In this document: piece by piece, positions 1-8,339 of the stretch
Numbering within the stretch: position 1 is the first letter of the stretch
Layout: each line of letters starts with the position of its first letter
DNA from: Bradyrhizobium sp. LTSP849
GTDB taxonomy: Bacteria > Pseudomonadota > Alphaproteobacteria > Rhizobiales > Xanthobacteraceae
Direction of reading: 5' to 3'
Length of the DNA: 64,000 nucleotides
Assembly: GCF_000938255.1 (NCBI RefSeq)
Contig: NZ_JYMR01000020.1
Span: 1-64,000 of the forward strand
The notes under the pieces: generated by a model
Told to the model about the DNA's origin: nothing
Database searches by the model: none
What the model saw: the letters and a program-made list of their open reading frames with translations, nothing else
Made by a program: the position numbers and the translations under genes

Positions 1-568
1 TGGGTTGACGGCTTATGCCGTGCTCTCCCGGGAGCCGAGTTCGTTCTGGCCTCCCTCACCTTCGCGAAAGTCGCCGACACCGCGCCGGTTGACGCGAATG
101 CCGCCTCCGCGAAAGCTTGACCGTAGCAACGACGGCCAGGACCACACGGTTTTGCCGTACGCGCGTTCGCTTGTTCGCCACAGAGCCCGACGGCGTGGTG
201 CACACAGCCACCGGGATATTGGCGAGACGAACTCTCAGCGCCGCTCGTCGGCGTGAAGCCTCGGGCTCACGGAGAGCAATCCGCCCTGCCCGCACATCTC
301 ACGCCCGACGCTGCTGCGTCCACCGCAAGCCCGGCTCGCGAAAAATGACGACACATGATCGCCCCTCAAGGTCAAGCCGGGATGGCCGACACATACGACA
401 TTTCCGAATTTCGGTAAAGTGGAATATATACGCTCACGGCTTGACGGCCCCGCAGGTGTTTTGCCCGTCGGGCACGCCATTGCCGGCGGGAGCCTCTTGC
501 CGCGTGCTGTCCGCAGATTTCGCGTGCGTTACTTGACATTGAGAGCGCGACTGGGTGCAACTGAAAGC
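1..568. other. Region without a supportable gene; possible dispersed repeat
   Basis: No reading frame here looks like a normal protein; the translations are Arg/Ser/Pro-rich as expected of noncoding high-GC DNA. Frame 1 stays open from the window edge to a TGA at 118-120 and could be the last 39 codons of an upstream gene. The text resembles a multi-copy noncoding sequence I associate with Bradyrhizobium genomes, but that is recollection and not verified. A short AT-rich stretch around 400-430 and a TTGACA at 534-539 could belong to the promoter of the gene starting at 569. Confidence 0.4.
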
Positions 569-1420
569 ATGATTAGATTTCCAGACATCGCGGACCTGCC
601 GACCACGCTCTTCTCCGGGACAGACGTGGTCCGCGGCGTTGAATGCTCCGCATCCGATGGCGATGGTCCGGGACGCGTTTTGGTCGAGGTCGACGGCAAG
701 CCGGACGTTCTCGCCTTCTATGGTGCAACGCCCGAAGGTGCGCCGGCCGACCCCGTCATCTTTCTGCGCGGCGATGCCGTGGAGAAGCGCGGTAGCGAGG
801 TCGTGGCCAACGAGTGGTACGTTGCAGCGACGGCTTACGACGTGCAGGCGCTGACCGAACAGCTGAGCGCCAGCTTCCATCGCCCCTATGTCCATCTGGC
901 GCGCCCCGGCATCCTGGGGTCCACAGGTCGTCATCTCGACCGGCGGCGGCCGCGCGAGGTCGCGTTGGTCGATGCGGCGCTCACCCGGCTCAAGGCGCAT
1001 TTCGGCTGGCGTCGCCTCAATCTCGTCGGCCAATCCGGCGGCGGCCATCTCGTGGCCGCACTGCTCGCGCGCCGCGACGATATCGGTTGCGCGGTGATCA
1101 CTTCTGGAAATACGGCGGTGGCGCAGCGCAACCGCGAGAACGGCTGGACCGCCGACATCACCGGCCACGCCGACTTCCTCGATCCGATCGACCATGTCGC
1201 CGAGGTGGCACGCCATCCTCCGCAGAAGATCATCGTGCTGACCGATCCGCACGACCAGCGTGTGTCGGCGTCAGTTCAAACCGCCTATGTCGAGGCGCTG
1301 CGCCGAGTTGGTGTTGCCGTCGACCATCGCTTCCTGCCGGCGTCCGGCAAGCTTCGTCACGATCTGCAACTGCCGGGAATTCTGGCAGCTTTCACTTGGC
1401 TCGCGAACCACAGTGCGTAG
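569..1420 (+). CDS. Alpha/beta hydrolase family protein
   Basis: A 283-residue protein with the alpha/beta-hydrolase nucleophile elbow GQSGGG at residues 154-159 (Ser156). Candidate partners are an Asp in TDPHDQ near 226-229 and His264 in LRHDL, giving a plausible Ser-Asp-His triad in the right order. The frame is open upstream to 419, but the ATG at 569 is preferred because the upstream extension is low-complexity and the protein from 569 begins with a normal fold. No signal peptide is seen, so it is probably cytoplasmic. The substrate cannot be inferred: it stands alone, followed by an oppositely oriented small gene. It could be an esterase or a peptidase-like hydrolase. Confidence 0.8.
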   Translation: MIRFPDIADLPTTLFSGTDVVRGVECSASDGDGPGRVLVEVDGKPDVLAFYGATPEGAPADPVIFLRGDAVEKRGSEVVANEWYVAATAYDVQALTEQLSASFHRPYVHLARPGILGSTGRHLDRRRPREVALVDAALTRLKAHFGWRRLNLVGQSGGGHLVAALLARRDDIGCAVITSGNTAVAQRNRENGWTADITGHADFLDPIDHVAEVARHPPQKIIVLTDPHDQRVSASVQTAYVEALRRVGVAVDHRFLPASGKLRHDLQLPGILAAFTWLANHSA

Positions 1421-1429
1421 CATTACGGT

Positions 1430-1624
1430 TCACTTCCTGCACATCTTCCCGGACCGGACATCGAATCTGGCCACGGGCCGATCCATCTGCCAAAGCTCCA
1501 CATCGCGGCCATCGACGAGCCTTTCGGCGCAGGTGATAGCGGATTCATCGTCAACGCAATCCATCTGGATCATTTTTATTGGGCGGTCATGTCGTCCCAT
1601 GATCAATGCACGATAAGCGGACAT
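1430..1624 (-). CDS. Small conserved hypothetical protein (64 aa)
   Basis: A 64-residue protein beginning MSAYRALIMGRHD. The frame is open further upstream to 1705, but the ATG at 1622-1624 is preceded by a good GGAGA ribosome-binding site 7-8 bases away, so I start there. It is rich in charged residues, has no membrane segment, and its regular composition differs from shadow reading frames. I recognise it as the type of short conserved protein common in Bradyrhizobium, without a known role. It converges with the alpha/beta hydrolase, ending ten bases beyond it. Confidence 0.65.
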   Translation of the reverse strand: MSAYRALIMGRHDRPIKMIQMDCVDDESAITCAERLVDGRDVELWQMDRPVARFDVRSGKMCRK

Positions 1625-1946
1625 TTTGGTCTCCACACAATGCGCGATGGCAAGCGCGGTCCGGAAGATGGCGCTGTCGGCATTTGAATTCGATAGGGAT
1701 CGCACCGTCTTCTTCTAGGCGCGGCATAAGCCTCGGAAGCGAGGAGCCTCCCAACGCCGGTCCCTATGCCGATCTTATGCAATCATCGCTGCGTCAGTCT
1801 CGAAATCATACCTCATCCCACGACATATCCGCGGCATCGCGCAAGGCAGCGCGACATATCGCAGGACATGCGCGGGGTGCCGACCGTGGAAACGTCGCCA
1901 CGACGGACTCCCAGTCCTATCCTGCCAGACAGCAATCAACGAGCTG
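1625..1946. other. Intergenic stretch, no gene seen
   Basis: About 320 bases between two divergent small genes. I see no plausible coding frame and no strong hairpin. The nine-base string CGACATATC occurs twice, near 1820 and 1852, each within a GC-rich setting; this is weak and may be chance. The stretch presumably contains the promoters of both flanking genes. Confidence 0.4.
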
Positions 1947-2393
1947 GTGAAAATGATGTCTACCCCAGAGACCAACAACAGGATCATCGATCCGATGATG
2001 GCAATCGCGAACTGCTCGACGCGGCAGCGCATCGTCGTGGTCGGCGTAAAGAGCATGGAATTGATGATTGAGTTGCATCGTCGCGGATATCTGCTGGCCG
2101 CGGCAGCGGGCAATTGCGGCCTCCCGGCAGGTCAATATGAAGTCGCGTTGGTGGATTGGCGGCGACGCACGCTGCACGCCCTCGATGCGACAATGGATTG
2201 GCTCGACGACTTCCTGAGCCCCCGCGCCGCGCTGGTGATCTGGCTCGATGCGCAGAAGGCGGCGGCGAAGGACACCCTTCGTGCCGCGGTGATGAAGCGC
2301 GGCTTCGTCGTCCTGCAAGGCGCCGAGCATCCCTGCGGCAGCGTGCTTCTGGCGCAACGTTGGCATGCCATCCCCGTTCAGCAGGCGGCGTAA
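1947..2393 (+). CDS. Conserved hypothetical protein (148 aa)
   Basis: A 148-residue protein with no signal peptide and no clear membrane helix. It has alternating hydrophobic segments (for example RIVVVGV near residue 30 and ALVIWLD near 98) that suggest a small alpha/beta fold, possibly receiver-like, but no receiver aspartate pattern is convincing. Several Met codons at the start (1947, 1953, 1956) make the exact start uncertain. It is followed at short distance by another small protein on the same strand. I do not recognise a function. Confidence 0.6.
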   Translation: MKMMSTPETNNRIIDPMMAIANCSTRQRIVVVGVKSMELMIELHRRGYLLAAAAGNCGLPAGQYEVALVDWRRRTLHALDATMDWLDDFLSPRAALVIWLDAQKAAAKDTLRAAVMKRGFVVLQGAEHPCGSVLLAQRWHAIPVQQAA

Positions 2394-2430
2394 GCACTCA
2401 CCTCGCCAACCTCCTCGAAGATTTAATCAG

Positions 2431-2622
2431 ATGCTGAAATCGAAGACACGACGCGCCGTCATTCGCGAGTGGATGGCTCTGGCGCCCGAGCAGCGGCGAT
2501 CCGCCGAGCAGGCCGCCGCCTTTGCACGGCGCGCCGTCGAAAGACACAGCCTGCCACGCAGCCGGCGAACGCCGCATGCCGTGATGATCGCATGGCTGAC
2601 GCCTCGGACCGGGCGGCCCTAG
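2431..2622 (+). CDS. Small basic hypothetical protein (63 aa)
   Basis: A 63-residue, strongly basic protein starting MLKSKTRR, with a helical Ala/Arg-rich centre around residues 15-40. The frame is open from 2365, but those first 22 residues look like untranslated sequence and the ATG at 2431 gives a cleaner protein. It lies 37 bases after the preceding gene in the same direction, so the two may be co-transcribed. No homologous family is recognised. It could be a chance frame, although its regular charge pattern argues against that. Confidence 0.45.
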   Translation: MLKSKTRRAVIREWMALAPEQRRSAEQAAAFARRAVERHSLPRSRRTPHAVMIAWLTPRTGRP

Positions 2623-2674
2623 CCCACGACGAGGCTTCTGTAGCCATTGACGTGGGATATTTTCCCACGTATTC

Positions 2675-4303
2675 ATGCCGCGAATTCAGCGGCAGCCAGG
2701 CGCAATGGATCCTGACCTTCGGCCGGCATCGGCACACACTGCAATCAAGCCGAAACGATCGAACGACATCGCCTACGCCGGGCTGCTGGCATCGATCACG
2801 GCCATAGTCATCGCCGGCCTTCTGGTGCGGCTGGATTCATTTCCCGGCTTGCACGGCGATGAAGCCTGGGTTGGACTGCGCGCGCTCGAGCAGCAGGCCC
2901 GCGGAATGTTCACGCTTCGCGGCATGAACGGCTACACCGGCTCGCTGTTCCCCGAGATCGTGAGCCAGGTCTTCTCGGTCGTCCCGGCCAGCGTCGGCAG
3001 CCTGCGGCTGGCGGGCGCCATCCTCAATGGACTGGCCCTAGGCCTGACGGCCCTCGCGCTCTGGACAAGAGGCGCGGCCGCGCTCTATTTCGCGCTGGCG
3101 ATGGGATCCTCGCTGCTCTTCCTGTTCTACAGCCGGGTCGCCTGGGAGGTGAACGCACTCCAGAACCTGCTGCTCGCGCTCGTGCTGCTGGCTCTGCCAC
3201 ATCTGCTGGACCAAAGCCGAAGCTCTCATCGCTGGCTCTTCCTGCTGCTGCTTGCCTTCTCATTGGGCTGCTGGAGTCACGCCATATTCGTTGCTGCGGC
3301 GCTCTCCTTCGCCGCGGCGACGCTCCTCGTCGCGCTCAAATGGCCGGGCGAAAGCAGCGCAAGGCTATTGCTGATCGGCCAACTGAACCTGCTGGTTCAG
3401 CTCGTCCTGTGCGCAAGGCATTATGTCGGCGATGGCGCCTTTGTGGCCCGGGCCTTGCCGGCGATGCTGGCCGGCCTCGCTTTGATTGCGCTCGCGACCC
3501 ACGCCTATGTTCGCATCGAGGACCGGCTCCTTCCGCACACAATGAAAGCCCTGACCAATCGGCGTGTCGCGAGATTTGCCAACATTGTGCTTGTCGGTTT
3601 CGTGTTGCTCTCGCTGGCGGCGTCACCGATCGGCGATGTCAGCTTTTTCGGCACGGTCTCGGGCGTGATCCTGCTCGAGCGCGTCGTCTCCTACCTGCCC
3701 GGCCCGATCGAAATGATCGCGCTGCACCTGCGCATGGCGCTGCTGCTCGCATTGTTCGCGGCGGTCGCACTCCGATCCTTCCGCGCCAAACCGAGCGAAG
3801 CAGAGCAGCTCCTGCTGCCGCTGTTCTGTCTGTGGACGATCGCCTACTTCCCGGCGCTGCGGCTTTCGATCGCCAGTGTTGCCGATCGATACTACATCAT
3901 ACCCCAGTTCCTGCTGTTCGTTTCAATCGCGCTCGCCGTCGACGGACTTCGCGCGAACTGGAAAATGCCTGCCGTCGCGCTACTCCTCGCCGGATTCGTC
4001 CACGCGCAAGTCACGACATTTCGCGAAGCCTTTCGCGGCGAGGACAGGCCGCCATTCGAGCTGTTCGACTATGCCGGCTACACCGATACGTCTCGCCATT
4101 TCATGAGGCTCGACGCGCTCACGAATGAACTGAAGTCACGGGCCACTTGCCGGGTGCAGTCCTCCAGCTTCTTCATCGCCCAGCCGATGCGCTTCCTGAT
4201 GGCGGTGGGTCAGCCCTGTACGGGCAGTAGCGAAGTGCGGGTGGAATATTGTGCGGCGTGTCTCGCGCCGGTTCGTGGCTTTGACTTGCAGATGCAGAAG
4301 TAG
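2675..4303 (+). CDS. Polytopic membrane protein, glycosyltransferase family 39-like
   Basis: A 542-residue integral membrane protein with roughly ten or more hydrophobic segments and a short soluble C-terminus. The first extracytoplasmic loop carries HGDEAW at about residues 60-65, the acidic motif typical of PMT/ArnT-type glycosyltransferases that use polyprenyl-phosphate sugars at the outer face of the inner membrane. This makes lipid or cell-surface glycan modification the best guess; substrate unknown. Met11 (2705) is an alternative start. It is a monocistronic-looking gene, convergent with the TonB/TolA-like gene downstream. Confidence 0.75.
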   Translation: MPRIQRQPGAMDPDLRPASAHTAIKPKRSNDIAYAGLLASITAIVIAGLLVRLDSFPGLHGDEAWVGLRALEQQARGMFTLRGMNGYTGSLFPEIVSQVFSVVPASVGSLRLAGAILNGLALGLTALALWTRGAAALYFALAMGSSLLFLFYSRVAWEVNALQNLLLALVLLALPHLLDQSRSSHRWLFLLLLAFSLGCWSHAIFVAAALSFAAATLLVALKWPGESSARLLLIGQLNLLVQLVLCARHYVGDGAFVARALPAMLAGLALIALATHAYVRIEDRLLPHTMKALTNRRVARFANIVLVGFVLLSLAASPIGDVSFFGTVSGVILLERVVSYLPGPIEMIALHLRMALLLALFAAVALRSFRAKPSEAEQLLLPLFCLWTIAYFPALRLSIASVADRYYIIPQFLLFVSIALAVDGLRANWKMPAVALLLAGFVHAQVTTFREAFRGEDRPPFELFDYAGYTDTSRHFMRLDALTNELKSRATCRVQSSSFFIAQPMRFLMAVGQPCTGSSEVRVEYCAACLAPVRGFDLQMQK

Positions 4304-4319
4304 CCCGGTTGTACGGGCG

Positions 4320-5318
4320 TCACGATCCAAAATCCTGCGGCGTGAACGGAAGGTCCAATACCTTCCACTCCTGGTACTTGTCGGCGGGCAGCATCGTGTA
4401 GGGCTGGCAGGCCTCGAGCGCGCTCATCGCCGACTTCACGAGGGCCACCCCCTTGGTGGATGGCGGGGCTTCGATCAGGATCGGCGGGCGCGCCAGCGTG
4501 CCGTTGGTGGCGAGCACCGTGCGCAGCTTGATGCGCAAATTGTCACTCGGCGCGACCCCGGCCGGCAGCTTGGCGCAGCTCCTCAAATGCCGGCGAAGCT
4601 CGGCGATGACCTCGGGCGGCAGCTTCGCACTGATCGAATCCTTGGCATCGCCGCCATCATCCTTGGGCGCGTCTTTCGGCTCGGCCGGCAATTCGGGCGG
4701 CAGGCCCAGCAGGACGCCGTACTTGACGGTGACGTCCGGCTCCGGCGGCTGATAGGCCGGGGGCGCGGCCTGTGGCTGCGGCATCGCGGGTGGCGGCTGC
4801 TGCTCAGGCTGAGGCTGCGGCGGGGGCTGTTGCGGCGGCGACTGCGATTGCGGCGGCTGTTGTTGCGGTTGCTGAGCTTGTGGTTGCGGCGGCTGCGTTT
4901 GAGGCGTTTGCGGCTGCGCGTTGGCCTCGCGCTGCTTCGGCGCCTGCGAGGGCTGTGGCTGCGGCTGTTTCTGCTGCGGTTCGGACGACGCCTGCTTCTG
5001 CGATGATTGCGGCGCGGCCTGCTGCTTGGCCGCAGCCTTCGGCGCTACCGCCGCCTTGTCCTTGTCGGTGAAGTCGATCTTCGGCAGTTGCAGATCTGGG
5101 AGTGGCTCCGGCGCCTTCTCCTTGACCTGTTCTTTGGCCTCCTGCTCCTTGATCTCCTCCTGTACCTGCTCCGGCGTGACGATATCGACCGAAACCGTCT
5201 CGGGCGGCACGGGACGAAATGGATGGACCTCGCTGATCAGGATGATCAGCCCCACCAGCGTCAGATGCGCGATCGCCGACGCTGCAATGTCCGTCCGTAT
5301 GATCTTCTGCAGTTCCAT
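4320..5318 (-). CDS. TonB/TolA-like energy-transducing envelope protein with Pro/Gln-rich linker
   Basis: A 332-residue protein with a single N-terminal membrane anchor (about residues 10-30), a short acidic/Lys segment (EEIKEQEAKEQ), a very long Gln/Pro-rich linker of about 120 residues, and a C-terminal globular domain ending in a pattern like ...ACQPYTMLP...YQEWK...F.P, as in alphaproteobacterial TolA/TonB-type proteins. This build spans the periplasm and couples inner-membrane energy to outer-membrane processes. The start at 5318 is chosen over 5372 because of an AGG-containing ribosome site and because it immediately precedes the anchor. No exbB/exbD or tol/pal genes are adjacent, so the partner motor is unknown. 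Confidence 0.7.
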   Translation of the reverse strand: MELQKIIRTDIAASAIAHLTLVGLIILISEVHPFRPVPPETVSVDIVTPEQVQEEIKEQEAKEQVKEKAPEPLPDLQLPKIDFTDKDKAAVAPKAAAKQQAAPQSSQKQASSEPQQKQPQPQPSQAPKQREANAQPQTPQTQPPQPQAQQPQQQPPQSQSPPQQPPPQPQPEQQPPPAMPQPQAAPPAYQPPEPDVTVKYGVLLGLPPELPAEPKDAPKDDGGDAKDSISAKLPPEVIAELRRHLRSCAKLPAGVAPSDNLRIKLRTVLATNGTLARPPILIEAPPSTKGVALVKSAMSALEACQPYTMLPADKYQEWKVLDLPFTPQDFGS

Positions 5319-5345
5319 CGCCTGATCTTGGGTTGCCGGCCTGCT

Positions 5346-5447
5346 CCTAAAGCGCGATGAGGTCGGGATCAACCGTCATCGCGCTTTAGGCTCTTGTTTG
5401 AGCATGATCTTGTCGGAAAACCGCTTAGCACTTTTCCGGATCATGCT
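5346..5447. repeat. Two adjacent palindromic repeat elements
   Basis: First element: a perfect 15-base inverted repeat (5346-5360 with 5376-5390) around a 15-base loop, arms beginning CCTAAAGCGCGATGA. Second element: an imperfect inverted repeat from about 5400 to 5447, arms AGCATGATC plus CGGAAAA and their complements TTTTCCG plus GATCATGCT. This paired arrangement is a dispersed intergenic palindrome type that I associate with Rhizobiales genomes. Here it sits between the TonB/TolA-like gene start and the 3' end of the aldo/keto reductase, and the first stem could also form an mRNA hairpin. Confidence 0.8.
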
Positions 5448-5467
5448 TGGCATACGGCACCCGCCCC

Positions 5468-6286
5468 TCAATCCCATTTCGGCGCGAAGCCGAAATCCGT
5501 CAGCCGGCCCTTCGGACTGGCCAGCGCAGCAATCTGCGTCATTTCGTCGTCCGAAAGCTCGAAATCGAAAATCTCGATGTTTTCCGACAGACGCTCGACG
5601 CGCGAGGTTCTGGGAATCGCAGACACATTCTGTTGCACGAGCCAGCGCAGGCAGATTTGCGCCGGCGTCTTGCGATGGGCGCGCCCGATCGCGGCGAGCG
5701 TCTGGTCGGCCTTGATGCGGCCCCTGGCGATCGGGCTGTAGGCAACGAGCGCCAGCCCATGCTGGTCGCAGGCCGCCCTCACCTTCGCCTGGCCCAGATA
5801 GGGGTGATATTCGACCTGGTTGCAGACGAGCGGCTCCGGCGACAGCGCGACCGCCTGCTCGATCAGCGCCACCGTGAAGTTGGAGACGCCGATGTGCCGC
5901 GTCAGGCCCATTTGCTTGGCATGCGACAGCGCGCCCAGCGTCTCCACCAGCGGCACGTGCGAATTGGGCCAGTGCAACAGCAAGAGGTCGACGGACGGAA
6001 GCCGCAAGCGGACCAGGCTCTCCTTGACCGAACGCTCGAGATCGTGGGGCGCAAAATGGTTGGTCCAGACTTTTGTGGTGACAAAGACCTCGTCGCGGCG
6101 CACGCCGGAGGCGCGCAGGCCGTCGCCGACCTCGCGTTCATTGTCGTAGATCTGGGCGGTGTCGATGTGGCGGTAGCCGAGCCGCAGCGCCTGCTCGACC
6201 ACGCGCGCGCAGGTCCGGTCGCTCAACTCCCAGGTCCCGAGCCCGAGCGCCGGGATGCTTGCGCCATTGGCCTCGACGAACAGCAT
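5468..6286 (-). CDS. Aldo/keto reductase (2,5-diketo-D-gluconate reductase type)
   Basis: A 272-residue NADPH-dependent oxidoreductase of the aldo/keto reductase (TIM barrel) superfamily. The catalytic tetrad is intact: Asp42 (HIDTAQIY), Tyr47, Lys72 (TTKVW) and His105 (LLLLHWP). The IGVSNF motif and the C-terminal AIPRTS cofactor segment are also present. Length and motifs match the DkgA/DkgB-type group that reduces small carbonyls such as 2,5-diketogluconate or methylglyoxal. It is a single gene; the physiological substrate is not evident from the neighbours. Confidence 0.9.
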   Translation of the reverse strand: MLFVEANGASIPALGLGTWELSDRTCARVVEQALRLGYRHIDTAQIYDNEREVGDGLRASGVRRDEVFVTTKVWTNHFAPHDLERSVKESLVRLRLPSVDLLLLHWPNSHVPLVETLGALSHAKQMGLTRHIGVSNFTVALIEQAVALSPEPLVCNQVEYHPYLGQAKVRAACDQHGLALVAYSPIARGRIKADQTLAAIGRAHRKTPAQICLRWLVQQNVSAIPRTSRVERLSENIEIFDFELSDDEMTQIAALASPKGRLTDFGFAPKWD

Positions 6287-6417
6287 GAGAAGCCTCTCTG
6301 TTGCGGTCGCCCCTAACGCATTATGGACCCGGCCCGTGAGGCTGCCAACGGAAGCCGCGGTGGTTGGGCCGGATATTCAGTGCAATGCTAACGGGAAGTT
6401 CGCGCAAAGCCTTGAGG

Positions 6418-6750
6418 TCAGGCTTTGGCGAGCGCCTGGAACACCATGTCCGGCGCATGCGCGATCACCGCGAGCAGCGCCCTCGCCGGGCCGCGCGGGG
6501 CGCGCTTGCCCTGCTCCCAGTTGCGGATGGTCTCGACGGGCACGCCGAGCTTGGCGGCGAACTCCATCTGGGTGAGGCAGGCACGGCGGCGCAGGTCGCG
6601 CACCGCGAGCGAGCCGGCGTCGGCCGGCGCGGCATTGGTCGCGGGCTGGATTGGAAACGGCTGGACAGGAAACGGCTGGACAGGAAACTCTTGCCCGTCC
6701 CGCAACTCGACGATCCGTCCGTCCGCCTTCAGCCGCACACGCATGCTCAT
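6418..6750 (-). CDS. XRE-type helix-turn-helix regulator with QPFPV repeats
   Basis: A 110-residue protein. The C-terminal two thirds (about residues 48-100) is a Cro/CI-type helix-turn-helix resembling the NadS/antitoxin group (LTQMEFAAKLGVPVETIRNWE). The N-terminal part has a short beta-like segment (RVRLKADGRIVELRDGQ) and then three direct repeats QPFPV/QPFPV/QPFPI-like, encoded by a 15-base tandem repeat. A GGGGGA ribosome site precedes the start. Such proteins often repress a partner toxin, but no toxin gene is adjacent here. Target DNA is unknown. Confidence 0.8.
   Translation of the reverse strand: MSMRVRLKADGRIVELRDGQEFPVQPFPVQPFPIQPATNAAPADAGSLAVRDLRRRACLTQMEFAAKLGVPVETIRNWEQGKRAPRGPARALLAVIAHAPDMVFQALAKA
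6644..6688. repeat. Tandem 15-bp repeat inside the XRE gene
   Basis: Three contiguous 15-base units at 6644-6658, 6659-6673 and 6674-6688. Units two and three are identical (GGCTGGACAGGAAAC) and unit one differs at two bases. The period is in frame, so copy-number change would add or remove five residues of a Pro/Gln-rich linker without a frameshift. Confidence 0.95.
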
Positions 6751-6835
6751 TCCCCCAAGCGGGGCGATGATGCGGCAGTACGCTTAAGTTCGGATTAAAG
6801 GTGGCAGCGGGCGCGTACCGCCCCAGAGTGCGCCC

Positions 6836-8257
6836 CTACTTCAGCCCGAACCAGAGCGTCGCGATGCCGAGGAAGGAGAAGAAGCCGACGACGTCGGTCA
6901 CGGTCGTCACGAAGGTGCCGGAGGCCACGGCCGGATCGGCGCGCACCCGCTCGAGCGCCATCGGGATCAGGATGCCGCCGAGCGCGCCGGCGACGAGATT
7001 GACGATGATCGCGAGCCCGATGACGATGCCGAGGCCGGGGATCTTGAACCAGACCACCGCCGCAATGCCGGTGATCACGGCGAAGGCCAGGCCATTGACG
7101 AGACCGACCGTGGTCTCGCGCACCACCACGCGCCAGGCGTTGGAGGAACCGAGCTCGCGGGTGGCAAGCGCCCGCACAGCAACCGTCATGGTCTGGGTCG
7201 CGGCATTGCCGCCCTGGCTTGCGACGATCGGCGCCAGCACCGCGAGCGCCACCATCTTCTCGAGCTGGCCCTCAAACAGGCCGAGCACCGAGGACGCGAG
7301 GAAGGCGGTGGCGAGATTGACCAGCAGCCAGTTGAACCTCGCGCGCGCAATGGTGAACACGGTGTCGGAAAGTTCTTCGTCGCTGTTGACGCCGCCGAGC
7401 GCCTTGAGGTCCTCGTCCGCCTCTTCCTCGATGACGTCGACGACGTCATCGACGGTGATGACGCCGACGAGGCGATCCTGGGTGTCGAGCACGGGAGCTG
7501 CGACCAGGTTATATTTACCGAACATGCGCGCCACCTCCTCCTGGTCCTCCAGGACGGAGACGCGGCGGCGATCCTCGTCGGTCAGCTCGGCAAGCGCCAC
7601 CGGGCGGCGGGCGCGGAGCAGGACGTCGAGCGAGACCGCGCCCTGCCAGTGCCGGTCCTTGTCGACGACATAGATCTCGTAGAAGCGCTCGGGCAGATCG
7701 GGCGTATCGCGCATGTAGTCGATCGCCTGTCCGACGGTGAAATCCTGCGGCACGGCGATGAACTCGGTCTGCATCCGCCGGCCGGCGGAATTTTCCGGAT
7801 AAAGCAGGCTGCGCTCGAGTGCGACGCGTTCTTGCAGCGGCAGCTTCTCGAGGATCTCCTCCTGCTCGTCCTCGTCGAGGGTCTCGAGCAGCTCGACCGC
7901 GTCGTCGGATTCGAGCTCGCGGACGCCTTCGGCCACCGTTTCCGGCGGCAGCTCGTCGAGGATCTCCTCGCGCACGGCCTCGTCGACCTCATTCAGCGCG
8001 GAGAAGTCGAAGTCGCGCCCCGTGAGCTCGACCAGGCGGACGCGGTCGTCGGGCTCCAGCGCCCCGATCAGATCGCCGAGATCGGCCTCGTGCAGCTCTG
8101 CAACGCAGGCGCGCAGTGCGGCGCTGTCGCCGGCCTCGATCGTATGCGCGATCTCCTCGACGAATTCGTGCCGGATTTGGCCGTCTTCATTGCGCATCGG
8201 AACGTGGTCGAGTACCGAGGCCTCGGCGGAAGCGGTACCGTCCATATGGTCATCCAT
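6836..8257 (-). CDS. mgtE: Magnesium transporter MgtE
   Basis: A 473-residue Mg2+ channel/transporter. Order of parts: an acidic N-terminal helical superhelix domain (about 25-150, rich in DE repeats that sense cytosolic Mg2+), two CBS domains (about 160-290), a plug helix, and five transmembrane helices to the C-terminus, with the pore motif in APIVASQGGNAATQTM and the later NLVAGALGG segment. It is complete and of usual length. It is divergent from the first NodB-type deacetylase with only about 80 bases between, too little for a long Mg2+ riboswitch, and none is seen. Confidence 0.95.
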   Translation of the reverse strand: MDDHMDGTASAEASVLDHVPMRNEDGQIRHEFVEEIAHTIEAGDSAALRACVAELHEADLGDLIGALEPDDRVRLVELTGRDFDFSALNEVDEAVREEILDELPPETVAEGVRELESDDAVELLETLDEDEQEEILEKLPLQERVALERSLLYPENSAGRRMQTEFIAVPQDFTVGQAIDYMRDTPDLPERFYEIYVVDKDRHWQGAVSLDVLLRARRPVALAELTDEDRRRVSVLEDQEEVARMFGKYNLVAAPVLDTQDRLVGVITVDDVVDVIEEEADEDLKALGGVNSDEELSDTVFTIARARFNWLLVNLATAFLASSVLGLFEGQLEKMVALAVLAPIVASQGGNAATQTMTVAVRALATRELGSSNAWRVVVRETTVGLVNGLAFAVITGIAAVVWFKIPGLGIVIGLAIIVNLVAGALGGILIPMALERVRADPAVASGTFVTTVTDVVGFFSFLGIATLWFGLK

Positions 8258-8339
8258 GGTACGCCTCGCCGTTTGACGGGTTGATCAGGTGGTTTGGGCT
8301 GACGGGTCAGGCAATACCCACATGCTAATCGCGAGCGCA

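Noticed and set aside
8258..8339. Possible Mg2+ riboswitch ahead of mgtE
   Set aside because: Only about 80 bases are available and no conserved folding pattern is visible.
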